A stretch of DNA of 60,717 nucleotides from JAKSPM01 sp964450645. GTDB taxonomy: Bacteria > Bacillota > Clostridia > Oscillospirales > Oscillospiraceae. Where the stretch lies: assembly GCA_964450645.1 (NCBI GenBank), contig CAYVEB010000007.1:1-60717 (forward strand). The letters run 5' to 3'. The first letter of the stretch is position 1, and every line of letters starts with the position of its first letter. Below, piece after piece: positions 16,971 to 24,221 of this stretch. A program made the translations under genes and the position numbers. Below the pieces are notes generated by a model. That model did not search any database and was not told where the DNA came from. It saw only the letters and a program-made list of their open reading frames with translations.

Positions 16971-18170
16971 TCAATATGCCAATTTTTCCCCCAGCCAGGT
17001 TTTCAATTCGCAGATGGGAACGCGAACCTGCTCCATGGTGTCCCGGTCGCGGATGGTCACGGCGTTGTCCCCCTCCACGCCCTTTTCCGGGTCCCCGACC
17101 GTCTCGAAGTCTACGGTGATGCAAAACGGCGTCCCGATTTCATCCTCGCGGCGGTAGCGCTTGCCGATGGATCCGGTTTCGTCGTAATCCACCAAAAAGT
17201 CTTTTTGCAGCATCCGGTAGACCTCAAGCGCCTTCTCGCCCAGCTTCTTGGACAGCGGCAGCACCGCCGCCTTAAACGGCGATAGCGCCGGGTGCAGATG
17301 CAAGACGGTGCGAATATCGTCATTGCCCTTCTTGTCCTGACCGACAACCTCCTCGTCATAGGCGTCTACCAGGAAGGCCAGCACCGAGCGCTCCACGCCC
17401 AGCGACGGCTCAATGACATACGGAATATACCGCCGGTCCTTCTCCTGGTCAAAATACGTCAGGTCTTTGTTGGAAGTCGTCTGGTGCTGGGTCAGGTCGT
17501 AATCCGTGCGGTCGGCGATGCCCCACAGCTCTCCCCAGCCGAAGGGGAACAAAAATTCAAAGTCCGTCGTGGCCTTGGAGTAAAAGCACAGCTCCTCCGG
17601 GTCATGGTCGCGCAGGCGGAGATTCTCCTCCCGCAGCCCCAAATCCAGCAGCCACTGCTTGCAGAAGTCGCGCCAATAGTCAAACCACTCCAGATCCGAA
17701 CCAGGCTCGCAGAAGAACTCCAGCTCCATCTGCTCAAACTCCCNNNNNNNNNNCGGAATCTGATGCTCCTCGATATAATCCTTCATTTCCGCCTGGGAGA
17801 ACGCGTCGATGGGCTTGGGCAGTTGCAGCGCGTGCCCGGCGCAGTAATCCTCAATCAGCTTATCGGCGCGAAAGCGCTCGTGGCACTCGCGGCAGTCCAT
17901 CAGCGGATCAGAGAATCCGCCCAGATGGCCGGAGGCTACCCACGTCTTGGGGTTCATCAAAATTGCCGAATCCAGGCCCACGTTGTATGCATTCTCCTGG
18001 ACAAATTTCTTCCACCAGGCTTTTTTTACATTGTTCTTCAGTTCCACGCCCAACGGGCCATAGTCCCAGGTGTTGGCCAGGCCGCCGTAAATTTCCGAGC
18101 CGGGGAAAATAAATCCGCGCCCTTTGCACAGGGCCACAATTTTTTCCATGGTCTTTTCGTTGTTTTTCAT
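16971..18170 (-). CDS. glyS: Glycyl-tRNA synthetase (single-chain class II), interrupted by an assembly gap
   Basis: This is the alpha2-type glycyl-tRNA synthetase, which charges tRNA-Gly in the cytoplasm. The N-terminal GFIFPGSEIYGGLANTWDYGP and C-terminal anticodon-binding domain (TGSIGKRYRREDEIGTPFC) are clear. Ten Ns at 17744-17753 stand where, between EEHQIP and EFEQMELEFF, the family normally has roughly 80 residues including the YLRPETAQG region and most of motif 2. The visible protein is about 395 residues, against about 460 for the family, so the true gap is nearer 250 bases and the N run is a placeholder. The start at 18170 is preceded by GGAGG; earlier in-frame codons lack one. It is probably intact in the organism. 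Confidence 0.9.
   Translation of the reverse strand: MKNNEKTMEKIVALCKGRGFIFPGSEIYGGLANTWDYGPLGVELKNNVKKAWWKKFVQENAYNVGLDSAILMNPKTWVASGHLGGFSDPLMDCRECHERFRADKLIEDYCAGHALQLPKPIDAFSQAEMKDYIEEHQIPXXXXEFEQMELEFFCEPGSDLEWFDYWRDFCKQWLLDLGLREENLRLRDHDPEELCFYSKATTDFEFLFPFGWGELWGIADRTDYDLTQHQTTSNKDLTYFDQEKDRRYIPYVIEPSLGVERSVLAFLVDAYDEEVVGQDKKGNDDIRTVLHLHPALSPFKAAVLPLSKKLGEKALEVYRMLQKDFLVDYDETGSIGKRYRREDEIGTPFCITVDFETVGDPEKGVEGDNAVTIRDRDTMEQVRVPICELKTWLGEKLAY
17744..17753. other. Assembly gap (10 N)
   Basis: Ten ambiguous bases inside glyS. Loss of about 80 expected residues across this point shows that the gap length is nominal. Coordinates to the right are therefore relative only. Confidence 0.95.
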
Positions 18171-18236
18171 GTTTTCCTCCAAACATTTGCCGATTGCGTA
18201 TAAAATATCGCCGCGCGCGGCGCCAATGGCAGTACG

Positions 18237-18352
18237 CATTAAAACAATGGCTGTATTTGATCAATCCGGCCATTCAGACCGCATTGATCGAATTGCGCGG
18301 CATAAGCCGCGCGAAAAAACCGCCAAGCGGTTTTTTCAGCAAACATTATTAT
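18237..18352 (-). repeat. Structured intergenic repeat family A, copy 1
   Basis: Read on the minus strand, this 116-base stretch matches the plus strand of 39270-39386 at roughly 80 percent. Both fold into three consecutive hairpins: AAAACCGC/GCGGTTTT, GCGCGGC/GCCGCGC, and GATCAAT/ATTGATC around a GTCTGAATGG loop. Stem positions that differ between the copies change in pairs. It lies between rqcH and glyS on the same strand; the first hairpin could also end rqcH transcription. Confidence 0.7.
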
Positions 18353-18372
18353 ACCCCCGCAGGAGCAATTTT

Positions 18373-20106
18373 TCAAGCTTTTTCCAGCTTTGCTGGCAAA
18401 TCAGGATCCGGGGTCACGTAGCCGGTGCGGTACGTCTCGTACACCACCATGCCCGGCTTGGCCCCGGCAGGTTTTTTAACATGCTTGACCAGGCAGTAAT
18501 CCACGGGCACAAGACTTCCCTCCCGTGCCTGGGAGTAGTACGCCGCCAGCCGCATCGCCTCGGTCACCGTTGTGTCCGGCGGCTGGACGCCGCTGCAGAG
18601 AATTACAACATGGCTGCCGTGGACCTTCTGCGCATGGAGCCAAATATCGCGTTTTTCGGCCATTTTGCCCGTCAGCTGGTCGTTTTGCCGGTTGTTCCGG
18701 CCCACCAGAATCAAAAAACCGTCCGACGACACGAACTCCATCGGCCGCGACGGCGGCAGCTTCATCCGCTTGCCCTTGCCGCGATCGCGGATATATCCGC
18801 CCTCCAGCAGTTCCGCGCGGATGTCCGCCAGGTCCTTTTCCGACTCGGCCCTGGACAGCGCCTCCAGAACGCTGCCCAGATATTCCCGCTCAATCTCCCC
18901 GCGGGCGATCTGTTCCGTCAAAACCCGCTGGGCGGTCTTCGCCTTGCTGTATTCCTTGTAGAACTTCGCCGCGTTCTGCTGGGGCGAGAGCACGGGCGAG
19001 AGCGGAATGTCGATCTCGCGCATCTCCGGGTCGTAAAAATCCGTGGCGCGCAGCAGCGTCTGCCCGCGCTGAATCTGATAGAGATTGGCTGTGACGATGT
19101 CCCCCAATTGGCGCTTGCGCTCGCGGTCCAGCGTGGCGGCCAGCTCCTGGCGCTGGTTGGCCAGCTTCCGGGTTGCCCGGCCCAGCAAATTGGTCAGCGT
19201 CTTATGCAGCGTCTGGCTGCGCTGGCGCATCTTCTCCGCCTTGTCCCGGTCGCCGTAGAACGCGTCCAGCAGCGCCGAACAGTCGGGATAAGCCACCGCC
19301 TCCATATAAGCGCCGTACTGCCGGATGGGCCGGAAAGAAAAATCCTTGGCCGCGCCGTCGTGCAGCAGCATGACGGGCTGAAACGACGCAGGATCCATCA
19401 TTGCGCGAAGCTGCGCGGCCAGCGCCCCGGCGTCCTGGGTCAGCGGTCCGTCCGTCTCGCCGGTGAGATTGTAGGCGATCTCGCGGGCAATCAGCGGCGA
19501 AATGCCGGAAAACCGCTCCGTCAGCCACTTGTCCATCCGCTTGGGCCGCACCGCCTGGGCCAAAAGCCCGGCGATTTCATCCGTCCCCAGCCCCGTGGGG
19601 TCCAGGCGGTCCTGGCGTAAAGGCGGATGGTAAAACAACCCCGGCAGAACGGGCCGCGCCGCACAGGCGTCCGTCCTGCGCAGACAGTCGACAATGCGTC
19701 CGCTGCCGTCCAGCAGCAAAAGGTTGGACGCGCCGCCCATCAACTCCGCCACCAGCGTCTTCTCCGCCGGAACGCCCATCTCATCGGTACAGGCAAAATG
19801 GAACGCCAGCACGCGCTCCATGGGTGGCTGCGTGATGGACAAGAGCTTCCCGCCGGAAAGGTGCTTGCGCAGCAGCATACAAAACATCGGCGGTGCGGAC
19901 GGATTTTCAAAATTCAGCGCCGTCAGCTGCACCCGCGCGTGGTTGGGGTTGGCGTTGAACAGCAGACGGCGGTGCCCCTCGTGGGCGCGCAGCTGCAAAA
20001 CCACGGTGTCCCGGGCGGGCTGGGAAATCTTCTCCACCCGCGCCCCGTCCAGCGCCTGGCGCAGTTCCCCTGCCAGGGCGGTTAAAAAAATGGCGTCAAA
20101 CGGCAT
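18373..20106 (-). CDS. rqcH: NFACT family ribosome-quality-control protein RqcH
   Basis: A 577-residue Rqc2/NEMF homologue. Bacterial RqcH binds obstructed 50S subunits with peptidyl-tRNA and adds C-terminal alanine tails that mark the nascent chain for degradation. The NFACT-N domain spans about 1-270, coiled-coil-rich helices about 280-440, and the NFACT-R domain carries DIWLHAQKVHGSHVVI near 490-505. Proteins of this class were earlier annotated as fibronectin-binding protein. Its start overlaps the end of mrnC by 11 bases, so translation is probably coupled. Confidence 0.92.
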   Translation of the reverse strand: MPFDAIFLTALAGELRQALDGARVEKISQPARDTVVLQLRAHEGHRRLLFNANPNHARVQLTALNFENPSAPPMFCMLLRKHLSGGKLLSITQPPMERVLAFHFACTDEMGVPAEKTLVAELMGGASNLLLLDGSGRIVDCLRRTDACAARPVLPGLFYHPPLRQDRLDPTGLGTDEIAGLLAQAVRPKRMDKWLTERFSGISPLIAREIAYNLTGETDGPLTQDAGALAAQLRAMMDPASFQPVMLLHDGAAKDFSFRPIRQYGAYMEAVAYPDCSALLDAFYGDRDKAEKMRQRSQTLHKTLTNLLGRATRKLANQRQELAATLDRERKRQLGDIVTANLYQIQRGQTLLRATDFYDPEMREIDIPLSPVLSPQQNAAKFYKEYSKAKTAQRVLTEQIARGEIEREYLGSVLEALSRAESEKDLADIRAELLEGGYIRDRGKGKRMKLPPSRPMEFVSSDGFLILVGRNNRQNDQLTGKMAEKRDIWLHAQKVHGSHVVILCSGVQPPDTTVTEAMRLAAYYSQAREGSLVPVDYCLVKHVKKPAGAKPGMVVYETYRTGYVTPDPDLPAKLEKA

Positions 20107-20509
20107 ACAGTTCCTCCATAACCGGGGTAAACAGCTGGCTGATCCGCTCGGTCCTCCCCATCAGATACAGCGCGCCGAGCAGCGCCTCCAGGCCGGTTGC
20201 CCGGGCGTATTGTCCCGGCGTCGCGTTTTTCGGCACCGCGTGGACATGCGCGTTGCGGCCGCGGCGGTACAGCGCCGCCTCCTCCTCGGTCAGCCGGGGA
20301 AGCAGGCGCTCGACAAACTCGGCCTGGGCCGGCGCGGAAACATAGCGGACGGTCTGCCGGTGCAGATCGCTGCTTTTCGCGCCGCCGTGACAGCACAAAA
20401 ACGCGCGCACCAGCACTTCAAACACACCGTCGCCCATATGGGCCAGTCCCAGCGCGCTGATCTGCTGAACTTGCCGCTTGCTCAGCGCCGGGTGAAAATA
20501 ATCCTGCAA
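20096..20509 (-). CDS. mrnC: Mini-ribonuclease III (MrnC)
   Basis: A 137-residue RNase III-like catalytic domain without a dsRNA-binding domain, the form that matures 23S rRNA ends in Firmicutes. The catalytic signature appears as LAHMGDGVFEVLVR at 22-35, and the second acidic site as EALLGALYL near 109-117. The only suitable start is a TTG at 20507-20509, which is supported by GGAGG seven bases upstream. The usual chromosomal neighbour cysS is absent; instead rqcH follows with an 11-base overlap. Confidence 0.9.
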   Translation of the reverse strand: MQDYFHPALSKRQVQQISALGLAHMGDGVFEVLVRAFLCCHGGAKSSDLHRQTVRYVSAPAQAEFVERLLPRLTEEEAALYRRGRNAHVHAVPKNATPGQYARATGLEALLGALYLMGRTERISQLFTPVMEELYAV

Positions 20510-20530
20510 GCCAATGCCTCCTTTTTCCGC

Positions 20531-21088
20531 TCAAGGCGCGTCTGATTCCGGGAACCAGACGTAATAGGCCGGGTTGGGCGGCGGGCACTGTTCCCGCGTC
20601 AAGCCGCGCGCCTTGAGCCACCCCTCATAGGCGGTGGAGAAGAAGTCGTTCAGCCCCTCCATCGCCTCGTATAGCTGCACCTCGTCCCCGGCCACCCGCA
20701 GCAGCACCTGCACGCCCGCACGCGTAAGCAGGGTGTTTTGCCCGGTAATGTCCTCGTAACGGTAGGCCTTTGCCCTGTGGAACGGGGTCTTATAGGTAAA
20801 CCCGGCCTGATCGTAGGTAAGCCCGGTCGCAAAATAGACTGTAATCAGCATCCCGCCGAGCAGCAGCAGCAACGCCGAGCCAACCACCACCAGCCAGTGC
20901 CCGCGAACGCCTACGGCGAACGACAGCCCCAAAAACGCCAGGATTATCCCAAAGGCGGCGGTACGCTTTTGGGGGCGAACCCGATTGGGGCCCCGCCGCT
21001 TGCCGCGAAGACGCTTGCACAGAGTATCAACCAAAAAGCACATGCCAAACGTCAGGGCAATCACCGTAAAATAAGCAATATATTTCAT
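20531..21088 (-). CDS. Uncharacterised membrane protein with C-terminal PH-like region
   Basis: A 185-residue protein with one N-terminal hydrophobic helix, a basic loop (KRLRGKRRGPNRVRPQKR) and two further helices at about 45-90. The rest is a soluble domain with YDQAGFTYKTPFHRAKAYRYEDI that resembles bacterial PH-like domains such as DUF6560. The ATG at 21088 has AAGGA upstream. It sits between mrnC and the folate enzyme with gaps of 21 and 26 bases, so it belongs to that operon. The function is unknown. Confidence 0.65.
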   Translation of the reverse strand: MKYIAYFTVIALTFGMCFLVDTLCKRLRGKRRGPNRVRPQKRTAAFGIILAFLGLSFAVGVRGHWLVVVGSALLLLLGGMLITVYFATGLTYDQAGFTYKTPFHRAKAYRYEDITGQNTLLTRAGVQVLLRVAGDEVQLYEAMEGLNDFFSTAYEGWLKARGLTREQCPPPNPAYYVWFPESDAP

Positions 21089-21114
21089 CAAAAAATCCTT
21101 TTCTTATAGCAAAC

Positions 21115-21672
21115 TCAAATGCCGGCCAAAACCCCCGTCTTTGCCGACAGCACAAAATCCACCGGAAAATCATGCGCCTGGGCCGGAACCTGCTCCACCA
21201 GTTGAAAATCATAGCACAGCGCCAGCGTCGGATGGCCCGGCTCAGCGGCAAGGAATCGATCATAGAATCCGCCGCCGTATCCCAGGCGGCGTCCCGCTGC
21301 GTCGAACGCGAGTCCGGGCATCAGCACCAGCGCGTCCGGGCTGTCCGCCATCGGGCCGTCCGCCACCGGTTCCGGGATGCCGTGGTACCCCGGCGCGATT
21401 TTGCGCAAATCGTCCAGCCAGAGAAACACCATTTCATTCCCCAGCATTTTGGGAACGGCCACCCGTTTGCCGTTCAGCTGGGCCTGGCGCAGAATGGGCA
21501 GCGTCCGCACCTCCTGGTTATAGCTCAAATAGCCAAAAAGCGCCCCGGCCCTTTGATAGGCCGGATGCCGGCAAAACTGCAGCGCCAGGCTTTCGCTGGC
21601 GGCCGCGATTTGCTCCGGCCGCATGGCCTGTTTCAGCCCGGTGATCTCACGCCGCAAGACAAATTTATCCAT
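21115..21672 (-). CDS. 5-formyltetrahydrofolate cyclo-ligase
   Basis: A 185-residue enzyme that converts 5-formyl-THF to 5,10-methenyl-THF at the cost of ATP, returning a storage and inhibitory folate to the active pool. The family motif RLGYGGGFYDRFL lies near 127-139, the N-terminal LRREI and PYQR-like helices fit, and the C-terminal FPVDFVLSAKTG region is typical. It is the first gene of the minus-strand run toward glyS. GAGAAGGTG lies just upstream of the ATG. Confidence 0.93.
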   Translation of the reverse strand: MDKFVLRREITGLKQAMRPEQIAAASESLALQFCRHPAYQRAGALFGYLSYNQEVRTLPILRQAQLNGKRVAVPKMLGNEMVFLWLDDLRKIAPGYHGIPEPVADGPMADSPDALVLMPGLAFDAAGRRLGYGGGFYDRFLAAEPGHPTLALCYDFQLVEQVPAQAHDFPVDFVLSAKTGVLAGI

Positions 21673-21761
21673 TATGCACCTTCTCTCTTGTATCCAGTAT
21701 AATCCTTCCGCCCGAATTCGTCAATAGGTTTGCCGCGATTCGGCGCCCGGCGCATACAATT

Positions 21762-21788
21762 TGGCCCGCCAAACGAGTTGGCGGGCCA
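21762..21788. repeat. 27-bp hairpin, direct repeat 1 flanking repeat B
   Basis: An 11-bp GC-rich stem (TGGCCCGCCAA / TTGGCGGGCCA, ACGAG loop) recurs identically at 22021-22047. Here the stem extends with AATT on either side. It could act as a bidirectional terminator. Confidence 0.75.
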
Positions 21789-21793
21789 AATTA

Positions 21794-22014
21794 CAGACTG
21801 TCAAAAAGTCTCGCAGAGTTCGCGCCCTCAGGCGCGAAAAAAGTCAAATCATTTTTTGCCGCGGCATGTACGTGGCAAAAAATACTTCACAGGTCGCAAA
21901 CGTGCGCGTCATTTTTGACGCGTGCGCTGCAGCGACCTGCAAACCTTCCAAATCGAAGCCCAGCGGAGCGGGTTCGATTTGGTGCGTGTCGAAAAACGTA
22001 GTTTTTCGGCACGC
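21794..22014 (+). repeat. Structured intergenic repeat family B, copy 1
   Basis: It shares blocks with 44462-44840: CAGACTGTCAAAAA at the left, ACAGGTCGCAAA in the middle, GCGACCTGCAA with AAATCGAAGCCCAGCG, and a terminal GTTTTTCG hairpin. CAGGTCGC and GCGACCTG enclose an inner hairpin (GCGCGTCA / TGACGCG), and AAATCGAA pairs with TTCGATTT. No ORF is credible. It is bracketed by two identical 27-bp hairpins, which may mark an insertion. Mobile or RNA nature is undecided. Confidence 0.65.
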
Positions 22015-22020
22015 TGAATC

Positions 22021-22047
22021 TGGCCCGCCAAACGAGTTGGCGGGCCA
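22021..22047. repeat. 27-bp hairpin, direct repeat 2 flanking repeat B
   Basis: Identical to 21762-21788. It lies 14 bases past the stop of the SLH-M14 gene and could serve as its terminator, although no T tract follows. Confidence 0.75.
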
Positions 22048-22061
22048 TGAAAGGGTTATCG

Positions 22062-24122
22062 TCAATATGTCTCAAGAATCTGGCAAATCGCCTGGATGTA
22101 CGCGTCCGCATAGCCATGGTTCTGAAAGCTCCACGCGCTGGTAACATTGCTCGGAAATTCAAACAAACACGCATCGTAGCCCAGTTCATAGGCGGCCCAG
22201 GAGCTGTAGTACCCCTTGCCATTCAAAAGAATGCCAAACAAATTCGACGGAAAGCACTTGTGGAACGCCTGATAGACCGGGCCGTTGATGCTGCCGGACA
22301 CAATGGTTTGCTGATACCAGCCGTGGGTGTCAATGAGGACGTTGTGTCCGCTTCCGCGCACGTCCTGTGTAAATTTCGCCAATGCCTGCGCCTCGACTGC
22401 CTGCAGCGGCTGCGTGCCATTGTAATTGCGGCTGGAAGAATTGGCCGAGAACCGGTATGGGAAACAGCGGTTGAGGTCGATGCCCTTGCCGCCCGGCGCC
22501 AAAGAGGTGGTGGTGCACCGGCCGGGGCCGTTGCAGGTCCAGCCGTCGTATAGCCCGTCGGGATTGAGCGTGGGCAAAATATACACGCTCCAATTCCCAG
22601 GGACGATCAGCTTGTTATACTGCACCAACAGCGTCTGGCGCAGCTGCTCCGCCGTATCCACCAACAGCTGCCCGTCCCGGTTGAAGTTGTCCTCCCAACC
22701 GTGAATGGCAAAGGTGACCACCATGACATTTTCCCCGTCTCCCAGACGGTACGCGGTCAGATCGCGGCCCGCGCCGCTTTGTCCGTAGACGATCGTCTGC
22801 GTCGCCGGCGCCTCCAGCTTGTTGCCCTTGGCCCGGTATTCCGGGCAAACCAGCCGCGTCAAAAGCGACGCCAGCTCCGAGCGCAGCACCGCGCTGTCCG
22901 GCGAGAACCTGCCGCTTGCATCCATTCCAGACAGGACGCCGGCGCGGTACAGCGTCAAAACGCTCTGCCAGTAAAGATCCGTCTCGTCATAGTCCGGAAT
23001 GGCCGTCACCTCATTGGCCGGCGGAAGTTCTTCCGCCGGAAGGCTCCTGCAAAGAATTTCCGCCACCTCCGCACGCGTCACCACGCGGCTTGCGCCGCTG
23101 CTGGCGAGTTCCTCCGGCATCAGGCCGTAATCCACGCCTCGCGCCATATAGTAGTCATACCAATGCTTTCGCGCGAAGCTGGCGTATCCGTTCGGCAACG
23201 CATAATAGTGTTCGTACACGCGCACGGCAATCGCCAACGCCTGCGCCAGCGTCACATTGCCGTCCGGGGAGAAGGTCGTGTCGCTGGTGCCGACCATCAG
23301 ATCCAAAGCGTACTGCGCCCGGACGAAGCGGTAATACCACTTGCCCGCCCGCACGTCCGTATAGGGCAGCTCCGGCAGCGGCGACGGCAAGGCGAACGCT
23401 TCCATACCGCTTGGCATGGCTGCATACTTCTTCTTTGTCCTGCGCTCCGGGCAGACCAGCCGCATCAGCATGGAGGCCAGCTCCGATCTGCGGATGGAGT
23501 TCTCCGGATAAAAGGTGCCGTAGGCGTCACTCCCGGATACAACTCCCCCTCGGAACAGGGCGATCACACTGTTCCAATACAGCGCGTTTTCCGGATAATC
23601 CGGTATGGAATCCATCGTATTGATTTCCGGAAGTTCCTCCGCCGGAAGGGCGCGGTACAAGATCTCCGCGACCTCCGCGCGGGTGGCCGCGCGCTCCAGA
23701 TCCACGCCCTCCGGCAGCTGTTCCGGGTAGATACCGTACGTGCGGGACTGGATCTGCGGATATTCATACCAGAATTTGCATTGTTCCTCCAGTGCGTCGT
23801 CATGGGTATCATGGTATTTCTCATATATGCGGACCGCCACGGCCAGCGCCTGATTGAGCGTGACCGTACCGCTGGGCGAAAACTCCTGTTCGCTCACTCC
23901 GGCAACCAACCCCAGCGCGCATGTGACCCGCACCGCGTCGTAGTACCAGGACGTTTCAGCCACGTCGGTAAACGCTGCCTCCGGCAACGTCTCCGGGAGG
24001 GCAAACGCGGCCATCCCCGGCTCCTCAACTGGCAAAACCGGTTCGTCGGCGGCCAGAACCGGCAATGGCAGCATCAAAATACTCAGCAAAAAACACAATA
24101 CTTTTTTCCCTAACTTTGGCAT
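22062..24122 (-). CDS. SLH-domain surface protein with M14 zinc carboxypeptidase domain
   Basis: A 686-residue exported protein. Residues 1-25 form a signal peptide ending PLPVLAADE. Two tandem blocks of S-layer-homology motifs follow (about 50-230 and 250-420; FTDV, TRAEVAEIL and RRSELASML-type segments), which anchor proteins to cell-wall polymers. The C-terminal M14 metallocarboxypeptidase domain has zinc ligands His474 and Glu477 (HGWED) and His600 (DTHGW), a GIDLNR substrate-binding segment, and the catalytic Glu655 in FEFPSN. It may trim peptidoglycan peptides, as M14 enzymes with D,L-specificity do. The start at 24122 has AAGGAG eight bases upstream. Confidence 0.88.
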   Translation of the reverse strand: MPKLGKKVLCFLLSILMLPLPVLAADEPVLPVEEPGMAAFALPETLPEAAFTDVAETSWYYDAVRVTCALGLVAGVSEQEFSPSGTVTLNQALAVAVRIYEKYHDTHDDALEEQCKFWYEYPQIQSRTYGIYPEQLPEGVDLERAATRAEVAEILYRALPAEELPEINTMDSIPDYPENALYWNSVIALFRGGVVSGSDAYGTFYPENSIRRSELASMLMRLVCPERRTKKKYAAMPSGMEAFALPSPLPELPYTDVRAGKWYYRFVRAQYALDLMVGTSDTTFSPDGNVTLAQALAIAVRVYEHYYALPNGYASFARKHWYDYYMARGVDYGLMPEELASSGASRVVTRAEVAEILCRSLPAEELPPANEVTAIPDYDETDLYWQSVLTLYRAGVLSGMDASGRFSPDSAVLRSELASLLTRLVCPEYRAKGNKLEAPATQTIVYGQSGAGRDLTAYRLGDGENVMVVTFAIHGWEDNFNRDGQLLVDTAEQLRQTLLVQYNKLIVPGNWSVYILPTLNPDGLYDGWTCNGPGRCTTTSLAPGGKGIDLNRCFPYRFSANSSSRNYNGTQPLQAVEAQALAKFTQDVRGSGHNVLIDTHGWYQQTIVSGSINGPVYQAFHKCFPSNLFGILLNGKGYYSSWAAYELGYDACLFEFPSNVTSAWSFQNHGYADAYIQAICQILETY

Positions 24123-24221
24123 AAATCTTACTCCTTTCTCCATAACCTGGAATCCGATGCCTATAGATATCTCCGCCAAGCACCATGCTGGCATCATTTT
24201 ATCATATTTTTGCAAAAGTTT

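Noticed and set aside
18171..18372. T-box riboswitch before glyS
   Set aside because: No GGTGGNACCGCG antiterminator core or stem I features are visible. The region is repeat family A instead.
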